A stretch of DNA of 18,018 bases from an uncultured Lachnospiraceae bacterium (lineage in GTDB: Bacteria > Bacillota > Clostridia > Lachnospirales > Lachnospiraceae). Positions 1-8,225 of this stretch are shown in pieces. The notes beneath the pieces are model-generated. The model ran no database searches and was not told where the DNA came from. It was given only the letters and a program-made list of their open reading frames with translations. Positions within the stretch are counted from its first letter, which is position 1. Each line of letters begins with the position of its first letter. The translations under genes were made by a program, and so were the position numbers. The stretch lies in contig CANRJU010000023.1 in NCBI GenBank assembly GCA_947631075.1, positions 1 through 18,018 of the forward strand. Direction: 5' to 3'.

Positions 1-1
1 G

Positions 2-556
2 CTTGAAAGAATGGGCGTTTCAATGATTATCATTGAGGACAAAACCGGTCTGAAGAAAAACAGCCTTTTCGGCACCGAGGTTCAGCAAACGCAGGACAGC
101 ATAGAGAATTTCAGCGCAAAGATTGCGGCCGGCAAAAAGGCACAGAAAACTAAGGACTTCATGATTTGCGCGCGCATAGAAAGCCTCATCCTCGAAAGGG
201 GTATGGACGATGCTTTAAACCGAGCTTTTGCATTTGTTAAGGCAGGAGCCGATGCGATCATGATCCACAGCCGTAAGAAGGATCCCAGCGAGATTAAGGA
301 GTTTATTGCTAAGTTTCGTGAGCAGGATTCAACAACGCCTATCGTTCTGGTTCCAACATCTTTTAATACGGTTTACGAGGAAGAGTGGAAACAGTTAGGA
401 GCAAATATCATCATATATGCAAACCAGCTGACGCGGACAGGCTTCCCCGCCATGCAGGATGCAGCGGAAACAATTCTGCGCACCCACAGGGCAAAGGAAT
501 GTGATGATAAGTGTATGAGCATTAAAGACATTATCACGCTGATTCCGGAAGAGTGA
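2..556 (+). CDS. pepM: Phosphoenolpyruvate mutase, 3' part (5' end outside window)
   Basis: PEP mutase rearranges phosphoenolpyruvate to phosphonopyruvate, forming the C-P bond that starts nearly all phosphonate biosynthesis. The frame is open to the window's left edge (L-E-R before the first Met), so this is the C-terminal part of a longer protein. The signature EDKTGLKKNSLFG sits at the start of the visible part and matches the PEP mutase EDKxxxKxNS motif. This Lys/Asn-Ser gating loop separates true PEP mutases from isocitrate lyase and carboxyphosphonoenolpyruvate relatives. Further on come ICARIESLI, with the family's substrate-binding Arg, and an AGADAIMIHSR barrel strand. The stop lies 12 bases before the next gene's ATG, and the next two genes encode later steps of the same pathway. 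PEP mutases are sometimes fused to an N-terminal cytidylyltransferase; whether this one is cannot be seen here. Confidence 0.93.
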   Translation, partial: LERMGVSMIIIEDKTGLKKNSLFGTEVQQTQDSIENFSAKIAAGKKAQKTKDFMICARIESLILERGMDDALNRAFAFVKAGADAIMIHSRKKDPSEIKEFIAKFREQDSTTPIVLVPTSFNTVYEEEWKQLGANIIIYANQLTRTGFPAMQDAAETILRTHRAKECDDKCMSIKDIITLIPEE

Positions 557-567
557 GAGGTACCATT

Positions 568-1680
568 ATGGAGCAGAAGATAATATTTGATTATCTTGAA
601 CTGAATAATTGGCTGCAAGAAAACACTTGTAAAACAGTACTGCTCGTATGTGATGATTCAATCAAATATATGGGATTGTTCAATCAGTATATGAAGCAGG
701 CAGAAAATGAAGGGGTGAAGATTATACCTTTCAAGGATTTTCAGTCGAACCCGCAATACGACAGCGTTGTGAAAGGTGTTGGATTGTTCCGCAGGGAGCG
801 CTGTGATTCGATTATCGCTGTCGGCGGTGGGTCTGCAATGGATGTCGCCAAATGCATTAAGGCTTATGCGAATATGAGTGGCAGCGGTGATAATGGTGAA
901 TATCTGAAACAGGAAATTACTTCAAATGACATACCGTTTCTCGCTATGCCTACCACTGCCGGAACAGGTTCGGAGGCGACACGCTATGCTGTCATATATT
1001 TTGAAAGCAAAAAACAAAGTGTAACAAGTGACAGTCTTATCCCGCAAACCGTGCTAATGAACTCGGATGCCTTGAAAACGTTGCCTATCTATCAAAGAAA
1101 AGCGACCATGATGGACGCACTCTGCCACGCAATCGAATCTTACTGGTCAGTTAATAGTACCGATGAGAGTAAAGAATACAGCAGGGAAGCAATCAAAAAT
1201 ATCCTTGTTTATATGGATGGCTATCTACAGAACACCGAGGATGGAAACGCTGGGATGCTGATGGCGGCACACACAGCCGGGAAAGCAATCAACATCACCC
1301 AGACTACCGCGGGGCATGCCATGTGTTACAAATTGACAGGCTTATATGGAATTGCCCACGGACACGCGGCTATACTTTGCGACAGGGTACTATATCCTTG
1401 GATGATTGAAAATACTGATAAATGCATTGATCCAAGAGGACAGGAATACATGGCCCGGACACTGGATGAGATCGGACAGGCAATGGGCTGCAGCGGTGCC
1501 CAGGAGGGGGCAGGGAAACTGCAGGATATATTTTTGTCGCTCGGATTTGAAATCCCGGAGGCATCCAATGAACAATTCCTAGAGCTAGTGTCATCGGTGA
1601 ATCCTGAGCGGTTAAGGAATCACCCAGTCGCGCTGGATGGTGCAGTCATTCATAAACTTTATCATGAGATTTTGAGGTGA
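568..1680 (+). CDS. Iron-containing alcohol dehydrogenase, probable phosphonoacetaldehyde reductase
   Basis: This 370-residue group III (Fe-dependent) alcohol dehydrogenase probably reduces phosphonoacetaldehyde to 2-hydroxyethylphosphonate with NAD(P)H. The nucleotide-binding IIAVGGGSAMDVAK and the MPTTAGTGSE motif are present. The four metal ligands expected from the FucO family can be placed by spacing: Asp183 and His187 (DALCH), then His250 (AGHAMC) and His264 (AHGHA), exactly 14 residues apart. The ATG at 568 is preferred over an in-frame GTG at 553 because GAGAGG lies seven bases upstream of it, while the GTG overlaps the pepM stop. Substrate assignment rests on position: the gene sits between pepM and the phosphonopyruvate decarboxylase gene, the place occupied by PhpC-type reductases in hydroxyethylphosphonate pathways. 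The family alone would allow other short aldehydes. Confidence 0.87.
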   Translation: MEQKIIFDYLELNNWLQENTCKTVLLVCDDSIKYMGLFNQYMKQAENEGVKIIPFKDFQSNPQYDSVVKGVGLFRRERCDSIIAVGGGSAMDVAKCIKAYANMSGSGDNGEYLKQEITSNDIPFLAMPTTAGTGSEATRYAVIYFESKKQSVTSDSLIPQTVLMNSDALKTLPIYQRKATMMDALCHAIESYWSVNSTDESKEYSREAIKNILVYMDGYLQNTEDGNAGMLMAAHTAGKAINITQTTAGHAMCYKLTGLYGIAHGHAAILCDRVLYPWMIENTDKCIDPRGQEYMARTLDEIGQAMGCSGAQEGAGKLQDIFLSLGFEIPEASNEQFLELVSSVNPERLRNHPVALDGAVIHKLYHEILR

Positions 1681-1686
1681 CAATAG

Positions 1687-2835
1687 ATGAAAGTCGAAAA
1701 GTTTGTTAAGATTATAGATTCCGATTTTTACGCAGGTGTCCCGGATTCCCAGCTCCGGGCTCTGTGCGATTATCTGATGGATACATACGGAATCGACCCG
1801 AAGCACCATATCATAGCGGCCAACGAGGGGAATGCTGTGGGGCTGGCGGCCGGCTATCATCTGGCGACCGGCAAAGTCCCGGCCGTGTACATACAGAACA
1901 GCGGCGAGGGGAATATCATCAATCCTGTCGCGTCTCTTTTGAATGACAAGGTCTATGCGATTCCCTGTATTTTCATCATAGGCTGGCGGGGGGAGCCGGG
2001 TGTCCACGATGAGCCTCAGCATATCTATCAGGGTGAGGTCACGATGAAACTGCTGGAGGACATGGACATTGCACATTTTATTATTTCAAAAGAAACTACA
2101 GAGGACGAGCTTACTGTGAAAATGGTGGAATTTAAAGAGATTCTCGCTGCTGGCAAGCAGGCCGCATTTGTAGTCAGAAAAGGGGCATTGGAATTTGAAG
2201 GCAATGTCAAATATGAGAACGGCAATATAATGACCCGTGAGGAGATAATAGAGCACATTGTAGAGCACGCCGGAGATGATTTGATTGTTTCCACGACTGG
2301 CAAGGCCAGCCGTGAACTTTTTGAGATACGTGAAGCAAGGGGAGAGAGTCATGAAAGAGATTTTTTGACTGTTGGTTCGATGGGGCATGCATCGTCTATT
2401 GCATTTGGGATAGCTATTCAGAAGCCGGACAAGAAAATCTGGATTATAGATGGCGATGGAGCTGCTCTTATGCACATGGGCGCGATGGCAGTAATCGGTG
2501 CGAATGCTCCGAGGAACATGATTCACATCATCATCAATAATGGTGCACATGAAACTGTAGGAGGAATGCCTACAGTTGCCAATAAAATTGATTTTGTGAA
2601 AATTGCTAGGGGTTGCGGTTATCAAGGTACAGCCAGCGTGGATAACTTTGACAATCTTGGTGCAGAATTGGTGTTGGCAAAACTAAGAAGTGAGTTGAGT
2701 CTAATTGAAGTCAAATGTTCTATTGGAGCAAGAGATAATCTCGGTAGACCGACAATTAATGCTTCAGAAAATAAGCACAACTTAATGAGTAGTCTTGCCT
2801 CATTACATGAAAAGGATGATAGCTCAAATGATTGA
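1687..2835 (+). CDS. ppd: Phosphonopyruvate decarboxylase
   Basis: This thiamine-diphosphate enzyme decarboxylates phosphonopyruvate to phosphonoacetaldehyde, making the unfavourable PEP mutase step irreversible. The 382-residue length is usual for the family. The N-terminal pyrimidine-binding half has the conserved Glu47 in ANEGNAVGLAAGYHLATG. The C-terminal half has the diphosphate/Mg motif from GDG at residues 256-258 to Asn-Asn at 284-285, the standard GDG-x26-NN spacing. Tyr/Gly-rich INNGAHETVGGMPTV matches Ppd/sulfopyruvate decarboxylase enzymes. The start has GAGGTGA just upstream, overlapping the dehydrogenase stop. Base composition falls sharply within the gene: it is GC-rich near 1800-2050 and clearly AT-rich from about 2550 to the end, matching the genes that follow. 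Sulfopyruvate decarboxylase is a close relative, but the pepM neighbour decides against it. Confidence 0.94.
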   Translation: MKVEKFVKIIDSDFYAGVPDSQLRALCDYLMDTYGIDPKHHIIAANEGNAVGLAAGYHLATGKVPAVYIQNSGEGNIINPVASLLNDKVYAIPCIFIIGWRGEPGVHDEPQHIYQGEVTMKLLEDMDIAHFIISKETTEDELTVKMVEFKEILAAGKQAAFVVRKGALEFEGNVKYENGNIMTREEIIEHIVEHAGDDLIVSTTGKASRELFEIREARGESHERDFLTVGSMGHASSIAFGIAIQKPDKKIWIIDGDGAALMHMGAMAVIGANAPRNMIHIIINNGAHETVGGMPTVANKIDFVKIARGCGYQGTASVDNFDNLGAELVLAKLRSELSLIEVKCSIGARDNLGRPTINASENKHNLMSSLASLHEKDDSSND

Positions 2836-3847
2836 TTCGATGCCCTTAATAAGTGTAATTGTTCCGATTTATAATGTTGAAAAGTATTTGCCCAAATGTG
2901 TGGAGAGTATTCTTGCCCAAACATATAAAAATTTAGAAATAATTCTTATAGATGATGGTTCTCCGGATAATTGTGGTGCTTTGTGTGATGAATATATGTT
3001 AAAAGATAATAGGATTCGAGTTATTCACAAAAAAAATGGAGGGTTATCTTCTGCGCGCAATGCGGGGATTGATATTTGTAGTGGGGAATATCTTGCATTT
3101 ATTGACAGCGATGATTTTGTTTCGCCATATTTTGTTGAAATCTTATATCAAGGCATCCAGAAATACGATAGTGATATTTCTTCTATAGAAAAAGTGTTAT
3201 CGTTTTGTGATGGAGATGAAGATATTTGTAGAATGTCTGATAATGCTTCTGATTGTACAATGCGGGAAATCTCACCTCGTGAAGCTATCCGATTGATGTT
3301 ATATCAATTAATACCAACAGGAATTCCTTTGAGATTATACAAGCGAAAAATATTTGAGTCAATTCGTTTTCCGATAGGATATTTACATGAAGATACAGCA
3401 ACGAGCCACAAATTATATATGGAGGCAAAGCGAGTGACATTAGTGGATGCTAAGATATACGCTTATCGGTATCGGGAAAATGGAATTGTGCGTATGAAAT
3501 TTACCCCGGCGAAGATGATTTCTACTGTTATAGGCCAGGAATTGGTGCATGATATTACAGAATATGATGAGACTTTAAGGGAAGCCGCTTTTGCCCGTGC
3601 ATTTGCACTAAATTATTATGTGTTCATTCAAGTGCCGTCGAGGGATAAAGAATCAATGAAAAAATTATGGGAGAGCATATTGTGTTACCGCGATGTAGTG
3701 GCAAAGGACAAGACACCTGAACTTCGGAGGAAAAATAGGATTGGTGCCAGATGTACTTATTTGGGGATGAGGTTTGCCCATGTGGCAGGAAAATTATATA
3801 AAAAAATAGATAGAATAAATGAAAGACGAAAAGTAAAAAGGGAGTAG
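2828..3847 (+). CDS. Family 2 glycosyltransferase
   Basis: This 339-residue GT-A fold transferase probably adds one sugar from a nucleotide donor to the growing lipid-linked glycan on the cytoplasmic face of the membrane. Near the N-terminus are the typical ISVIVPIYNVEKYLPKCVESI opening (first 20 residues or so), the donor-binding IDDGSPDN, NGGLSSARNAG, and the metal-binding IDSDD (DxD). The C-terminal half is less conserved, as expected for an acceptor domain. Start choice: ATG 2828 overlaps the end of ppd by eight bases and has AAAGGA eleven bases upstream; ATG 2840 is a possible alternative. A TTG at 2795 is in frame but has no ribosome binding site. The overlap suggests translational coupling to ppd. 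The sugar transferred cannot be read from the sequence. Confidence 0.92.
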   Translation: MIDSMPLISVIVPIYNVEKYLPKCVESILAQTYKNLEIILIDDGSPDNCGALCDEYMLKDNRIRVIHKKNGGLSSARNAGIDICSGEYLAFIDSDDFVSPYFVEILYQGIQKYDSDISSIEKVLSFCDGDEDICRMSDNASDCTMREISPREAIRLMLYQLIPTGIPLRLYKRKIFESIRFPIGYLHEDTATSHKLYMEAKRVTLVDAKIYAYRYRENGIVRMKFTPAKMISTVIGQELVHDITEYDETLREAAFARAFALNYYVFIQVPSRDKESMKKLWESILCYRDVVAKDKTPELRRKNRIGARCTYLGMRFAHVAGKLYKKIDRINERRKVKRE

Positions 3848-3905
3848 AACTGTTACTATCTTTGTGTAGTGTAACTGATAATGAATGCTAGGGAGGTGTA
3901 AATTT

Positions 3906-5372
3906 GTGTCTATAACAATTGGTTCTTTAGTGATTCTTTTGTATATTATATTTTCTTTTTTTAAATATAAGAATATTAAGGATATATATAAACACATTTT
4001 TATATTAACCTTATTTATAGGTACAAATGTGAGAATGGGATACTTCATAAAGTTTGGTGAAAATGCAATTTCTGTTTACCCAGTCATGCTTATGTTTATG
4101 GCAATTTTAGGAATTGTTTTTGTAATGCAAAAACAGAAGTATTTAATAATGAGTAGCGTGATTTTAAAATATGCAGCTATTTTAGTATGTGTTTTAATTG
4201 TAAATTATGTAATATTTTTAATTTATCCATATAGAGGAGAAGTTTTAGTTTCAAACTGGGATCAGTATGTCCATGGATATATTGAAACACAATATGTATC
4301 TTCCGAGACAATTGAAACAGGATATTATAGTTCTTTGATTAATTTAATTATTGTGTTGTTGATATCGCAGCGATTGTTTGTGCATGAAGATTGGAAAGAT
4401 ATTTTACAAAAGATAGCAACTTATTCAAGGGTTATAGTTGTTTTAGGATTTTTAGAATATCTCATTACAAATATTTACCAAACAAAAGTATTTACAGATT
4501 TTTATATAAGTATTTGGGGCGAAGAAGGGGCACAGCAGAATTATCTCTATATAAGAGGCTTGGTTTATCCTGTTCAGGGAATGACAAAAGAACCGGGGAT
4601 GTTTATGACATCGCTTTTTTATAGTGGAATTTTTTTCGTTCTGGCATATGTGTTTTCAACGACAAAAAAAGAGAAAAAGAGAGAAGCAATCTGGGGGATG
4701 CTTACCGTGCTTCTTATCGCTTTAAATATGACTTTAGCTGGAGTGATTTATGTTTTGATTTTATCTATAATATATTTTTGTTATGGAATATCAGACGAAA
4801 AAAAGATTGCCAAACGAATTGGCGTTATTATTCTTTTAACTGTTTTAAGTGCTTTTATAATGTTTTTTATATCTGATGTATTTGTGGAAAAATTCCTTCA
4901 ATCTGATAATTATCTCGTGCATCGTATTGGATTGGCAATACAACAATTTCAGGTCATATCAGGTGGAACTTTTACAAATTTAGTTGCAGGATCAGAGTCA
5001 AGTCGTTTTTCTGGCATCAATTATAGTATAAGTATGTTGGCAGAAAGGCCATTATTAGGTTTTGGAATAGGGGTATTAAAATGTATTTCCGGTGTTGTGA
5101 TGATGGCAACAGGCTTAGGTATTCTGGGTCTAATGGCATATGTTATTTTTATGCTAAAACTAGCATTTTTGAATGAGATTGATTTTAGAAAAGTTATGTT
5201 TTTTGCATTTGTTGTAATTGTACCTAATTTGATTTTAAATGATTTTTCTGTTTTTTTGGAATTAGAATTACCTTTTATATGTATTGTTTTTGGGGTGAAT
5301 CATTATAAAAAAACAACTTTAAGTGTTAATGCAAATGAAAGAAGAGAAAAATATGATTTGGAATTGCAATAA
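3906..5372 (+). CDS. Wzy-like O-antigen/capsule polymerase, multi-pass membrane protein
   Basis: About 488 residues, dominated by hydrophobic segments with short charged connectors; roughly eleven or twelve membrane spans can be picked out. Wzy proteins join lipid-linked repeat units on the outer side of the membrane and are poorly conserved in sequence. The call rests on topology, on a large loop in the middle (around the residues encoded at 4220-4600), on the short motif GMTKEPGMF followed by SRFSGINYS and RPLLGFGIGV in the later part, which recalls Wzy/WaaL-type proteins, and on the presence of a flippase in the same operon. GTG 3906 is chosen as start: GGGAGG lies nine bases before it. 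An in-frame ATG at 3885 lies upstream of that site and has none. The gene is among the most AT-rich in the window. A different multi-pass glycan enzyme cannot be excluded. Confidence 0.78.
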   Translation: MSITIGSLVILLYIIFSFFKYKNIKDIYKHIFILTLFIGTNVRMGYFIKFGENAISVYPVMLMFMAILGIVFVMQKQKYLIMSSVILKYAAILVCVLIVNYVIFLIYPYRGEVLVSNWDQYVHGYIETQYVSSETIETGYYSSLINLIIVLLISQRLFVHEDWKDILQKIATYSRVIVVLGFLEYLITNIYQTKVFTDFYISIWGEEGAQQNYLYIRGLVYPVQGMTKEPGMFMTSLFYSGIFFVLAYVFSTTKKEKKREAIWGMLTVLLIALNMTLAGVIYVLILSIIYFCYGISDEKKIAKRIGVIILLTVLSAFIMFFISDVFVEKFLQSDNYLVHRIGLAIQQFQVISGGTFTNLVAGSESSRFSGINYSISMLAERPLLGFGIGVLKCISGVVMMATGLGILGLMAYVIFMLKLAFLNEIDFRKVMFFAFVVIVPNLILNDFSVFLELELPFICIVFGVNHYKKTTLSVNANERREKYDLELQ

Positions 5373-6030
5373 TAAAAAAAGATGTGAAAAAGTGGTAAAC
5401 ATAATATCCCGTTTTAAATGTATTTCATTCGATCTTTTTGATACTTTAATTACTAGATGTGTTGATGATCCAAAAGATATATTTAATATAGTTCAATATG
5501 CATTCAAGAACATATATGGGGAAAATGGCATAGAAAACTTTAAAGATAAAAGAATTGAAGCTCAAATAAGAGCACGACAAGATTTAAATAGAGAAATTAC
5601 ATTGGATGAAATATATATGTATTTCAACAGGTCATATAATTATGAAATATTAAGAAAATACAAGGGATTGGAAATTGAGATAGAAAAAGAAGCTTGTCAG
5701 CTAAATAACATTAATGTAAAAAAAACATTTGATTTAATGATTAAAAATGGAAACAGGGTAATTATTACATCGGATATGTATTTGCCTTTATGGGTTCTAG
5801 AAGAGATCCTGAAAAAAAACAATATAAAGGGGTATTCGGCTATATATTTGTCATGCGAAATTGGATATTCAAAAGCAACGGGGTCAGTATATGATTATCT
5901 TGTTTCTAAAGAGAATGTAAACAAACGTGAGATTATACATATTGGAGATAACTGGAGATGCGATTATTATTGTGCTCAGAAAAAGGGAATAAAAGCGATT
6001 TGGCTACGAACAAAAAAGCCAATCAGATAG
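5353..6030 (+). CDS. HAD-superfamily phosphatase domain, N-terminal half of a split COG5610-type protein
   Basis: This 225-residue frame encodes a complete-looking HAD fold. Motif I is FDLFDTL with Asp27 and Asp30 (DxFDT), motif II is TSDMY, the motif III Lys is Lys174 in YSKATG, and motif IV is HIGDNWRCD with Asp199 and Asp204. HAD enzymes use the first Asp as nucleophile in phosphoryl transfer. In the family recognised here, the HAD domain is normally followed in one chain by a second domain with a FLSRDG motif. That domain is encoded directly downstream in the -1 frame. The frame ends three codons after an A_AAA_AAG heptamer. Start: ATG 5353 with GAAGAG six bases upstream is preferred; ATG 5329 and 5335 are in frame but lie further inside the preceding gene. 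The overlap with the polymerase gene is 20 bases. Confidence 0.82.
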   Translation: MIWNCNNKKRCEKVVNIISRFKCISFDLFDTLITRCVDDPKDIFNIVQYAFKNIYGENGIENFKDKRIEAQIRARQDLNREITLDEIYMYFNRSYNYEILRKYKGLEIEIEKEACQLNNINVKKTFDLMIKNGNRVIITSDMYLPLWVLEEILKKNNIKGYSAIYLSCEIGYSKATGSVYDYLVSKENVNKREIIHIGDNWRCDYYCAQKKGIKAIWLRTKKPIR

Positions 6031-7253
6031 TTTCAAGAATAGTTAAAAAATACTGTAATTGGGAACTTCAAGATTGGGACTCTTTTATTGGTTATAATTA
6101 TTTTGGGCCATTTTTGTATGGATATATTAAATGGCTGCATGAAAATTTGTCACAAAAAAAATATGATGTTATTCTTTTTTTGTCAAGAGATGGGCAGTTG
6201 ATGAAACGAGCATATGAAGAAGCATATGGAAGCAATAATGCTGCGAAGTATTTTTTTGCTTCTAGAAAGGGATTACTGAGAGCTTCTTTTTGGATTAATA
6301 TGGATTATGAATATATTATTGATTCTATGTTTATACCATCGCGAGTTAGTTTGGGGTGGATACTGAACAAATGGGGAATAGATAATACATCCAAGCTGGA
6401 ATGTTTGAATAAATTTCATTTGGATATAGATGAAGAGTTAGATGGTAAAGAACTCAAATACAATCAAACGGTTAAAGATGTCTATGAATACTTGAAAGTG
6501 CGTATTTATGAACATTCCAGAGAATCTTATGCAGGCTTTAGGCAATATCTTAAAACAGTTATCGGAACTGCCAAATCTATTGCTATAGTTGATATAGGAT
6601 GGTATGGCAATATGCAAAAGGCTTTTAGTAGTATGGTTAGTATGAATAATGAAATACTAATTGATGGTTATTATTTAGGGATAGTTCCAGGAAGTAAAAA
6701 TCAAGAAAGTTTGAATATGCAGGGCTATCTGTTTGAAAAAGGAAAAAATGAAAAATTGTATAATTTTGAAAAAAATATTAATTCATTACTTGAAATGTTT
6801 TTTATGGCTGATCACGGAACATTAGTGAATTATGAATATTCAAATGAAAGGTATAGCTTATGCTTTGATAATTTTGAATACGTGAATGAAGACGCACAGA
6901 CAGCAAAGATTTTTAAATCAATACAGGAGGGGGCGCTTTTGTTTGTTAGTAATTTTAAGGGGATAGGTCAGTATTTACCCTGTGATGAGTTTGCTTTTTC
7001 GAAAGGGTTTCTTGATTGTTTTTTGAATCCATCATTAAAGGTAGCTAAGGCATTTGGAAATATGAGAGTAAAAGATGAAGCGTGGAGATATGTTGCTAAA
7101 CCTACAGAATCCGTATTTAACTTAAAAAAATTTTTGAGAGAATTTACAGATGCTCCATGGAAGGTGGGATATCTAAAAAGGATTTTTAAAATCCCCTTAC
7201 CTTATATAAGAATTTTATCCATTTTGGAAATTATAAAAAAGGGCGTGAAATAA
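5958..7253 (+). CDS. C-terminal half of the split HAD/COG5610-type glycan-cluster protein
   Basis: The frame opens at ATG 5958, but residues 1-20 simply shadow the HAD motif IV region in another frame. Meaningful protein begins around the Ala-Asn-Gln codons at 6018. From there the order is FGPFLYGYIKWLHE, the diagnostic LFLSRDGQLMKRAYEEAYG, ASRKGLLRASFW, and later AIVDIGWYGNMQKAF. Joining the two frames by a -1 shift at 6012-6018 gives a continuous protein of about 633 residues, the size expected for the undivided family. The exact biochemical role of this family is not something I can state; members occur in capsule and O-antigen clusters. If no frameshift occurs, this half would need independent initiation, for example at ATG 5958 (GGAG about eleven bases upstream) or TTG 6000 (AGGGA eleven bases upstream). 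A one-base loss in a poly-A run, making this a pseudogene or an assembly error, is equally possible. Confidence 0.78.
   Translation: MRLLLCSEKGNKSDLATNKKANQIVSRIVKKYCNWELQDWDSFIGYNYFGPFLYGYIKWLHENLSQKKYDVILFLSRDGQLMKRAYEEAYGSNNAAKYFFASRKGLLRASFWINMDYEYIIDSMFIPSRVSLGWILNKWGIDNTSKLECLNKFHLDIDEELDGKELKYNQTVKDVYEYLKVRIYEHSRESYAGFRQYLKTVIGTAKSIAIVDIGWYGNMQKAFSSMVSMNNEILIDGYYLGIVPGSKNQESLNMQGYLFEKGKNEKLYNFEKNINSLLEMFFMADHGTLVNYEYSNERYSLCFDNFEYVNEDAQTAKIFKSIQEGALLFVSNFKGIGQYLPCDEFAFSKGFLDCFLNPSLKVAKAFGNMRVKDEAWRYVAKPTESVFNLKKFLREFTDAPWKVGYLKRIFKIPLPYIRILSILEIIKKGVK
6012..6018 (+). other. Candidate -1 ribosomal frameshift (slippery) site, or indel in a homopolymer
   Basis: The heptamer A_AAA_AAG is in the exact phase needed for tandem -1 slippage: the zero-frame codons are ACA AAA AAG CCA ATC AGA TAG. 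Slipping back one base gives GCC AAT CAG as the next codons and enters the downstream half of the same protein family. This heptamer is the slippery sequence of E. coli dnaX and of many insertion sequences. A purine-rich AGGGA lies at 5984-5988, further upstream than the roughly ten-base spacing of the dnaX stimulator. I see no strong downstream hairpin, only a five-base CCAAT/ATTGG pairing across a long loop. One additional A in the run would also fuse the frames, so mutation or sequencing error must be excluded. Confidence 0.5.
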
Positions 7254-7256
7254 CTA

Positions 7257-8225
7257 ATGGACTCTAACATAACACCACTCGTTACAGTAGTTACATTAAC
7301 ATACCAAAGGTATGAAAGATTATTTCAATGTATTGATTCTGTTTTGAATCAAGATTATCAAGAAATAGAGTATATTGTTTCGGATGATGGATGTGACTCC
7401 TTTCCTATGGAAAAAATAAAACGACATATAGAGCAGTACAAAAAAAGTAATTTAAAAAACTTTATAGTAATTAAAAACGATGAAAATGTAGGGACTGCAA
7501 AACATCAAAAAAATGCGTTTGCAAAGGCACATGGGAAATACGTAATAAATCTTGCAGGAGATGATGAGTTTTATGATAAAACAGCCATAGATCATATTGT
7601 AGATAGATTTATTGAATTGCGGTGTAATGTGTTATGTACAAGTAGAATTGTTTTTAGTGAGCATAAAAAAAGACCACTGTATTATTTGCCACATTTAATG
7701 GAAAGGAAAATAATTAAAAAAAAGGATACTCCTTATAAGCAATATAAAGCTTTAATATCTGATGAATTTTATGATATGGCATCTGGTAGTTCTACAGCGT
7801 TTAATAGAGAAGAATTTTTGAAAATTGGTTATGATGGCGGATACAAACTGATAGAAGATTTTCCTTTTTATGTTTACTATACATGGAATGATAATGTTAT
7901 ATCGTTCGCACATGATATTGTTTCTGTAAAATATTATTTGGGAGGGGTCTCCAATACATCAAATTCAATCGCAAAAAAAGATATGCTTTTGTTTAACAAT
8001 CGAGATAGAGAAGCGCACATCGAAGAGATGGATTTTTTTACACAAAAAAGAGTTCGATTTTATCAACGAAAAATCGTTTGTGAAAATAACAGAGAGAGGT
8101 TTCTTGTCTGTCTAAAATATCCATTGCAGTGCGCAGATAAGATTATATATAATTTGCGCAGAAAATTTAATAAATGCATTGATAAAATATATATTTATAT
8201 AAATGAGGTGAAAAAATGCAGGTAA
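7257..8225 (+). CDS. Family 2 glycosyltransferase
   Basis: A 322-residue GT2 transferase, distinct from the one at 2828. It begins almost directly with the core fold, VTVVTLTYQRYERLFQCIDS, followed by the donor-binding SDDGCDS, NVGTAKHQKNAFAKAHGKY, and LAGDDEF in the DxD position. The later EDFPFYVYYTW region fits the usual catalytic ED segment. No signal or membrane segment is obvious, so it likely acts at the cytoplasmic membrane face on a lipid-linked acceptor. The gene starts four bases after the preceding stop with only a weak ribosome binding site, suggesting translational coupling. It overlaps the next gene by ten bases. Donor and linkage are unknown. A role in adding the deoxy-amino sugar made by the next genes is possible but only inferred from proximity. 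Confidence 0.92.
   Translation: MDSNITPLVTVVTLTYQRYERLFQCIDSVLNQDYQEIEYIVSDDGCDSFPMEKIKRHIEQYKKSNLKNFIVIKNDENVGTAKHQKNAFAKAHGKYVINLAGDDEFYDKTAIDHIVDRFIELRCNVLCTSRIVFSEHKKRPLYYLPHLMERKIIKKKDTPYKQYKALISDEFYDMASGSSTAFNREEFLKIGYDGGYKLIEDFPFYVYYTWNDNVISFAHDIVSVKYYLGGVSNTSNSIAKKDMLLFNNRDREAHIEEMDFFTQKRVRFYQRKIVCENNRERFLVCLKYPLQCADKIIYNLRRKFNKCIDKIYIYINEVKKCR

Noticed and set aside
1612..2625. Long minus-strand frames opposite the dehydrogenase and decarboxylase genes (154 and 179 codons)
   Set aside because: They are antisense shadows of two well-supported genes, with no motif or ribosome binding site.
3848..3905. Gap between the first glycosyltransferase and the polymerase gene as a promoter
   Set aside because: No credible -35/-10 pair was seen; the gap holds only the GGGAGG ribosome binding site.
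4391..4624. 77-codon plus-strand ORF inside the polymerase gene
   Set aside because: An out-of-frame shadow of the Wzy-like reading frame with no family resemblance.
6019..6062. Stimulatory RNA hairpin downstream of the slippery site
   Set aside because: Only a five-base CCAAT/ATTGG pairing across a loop of over 30 bases was found, too weak to count without a folding calculation.
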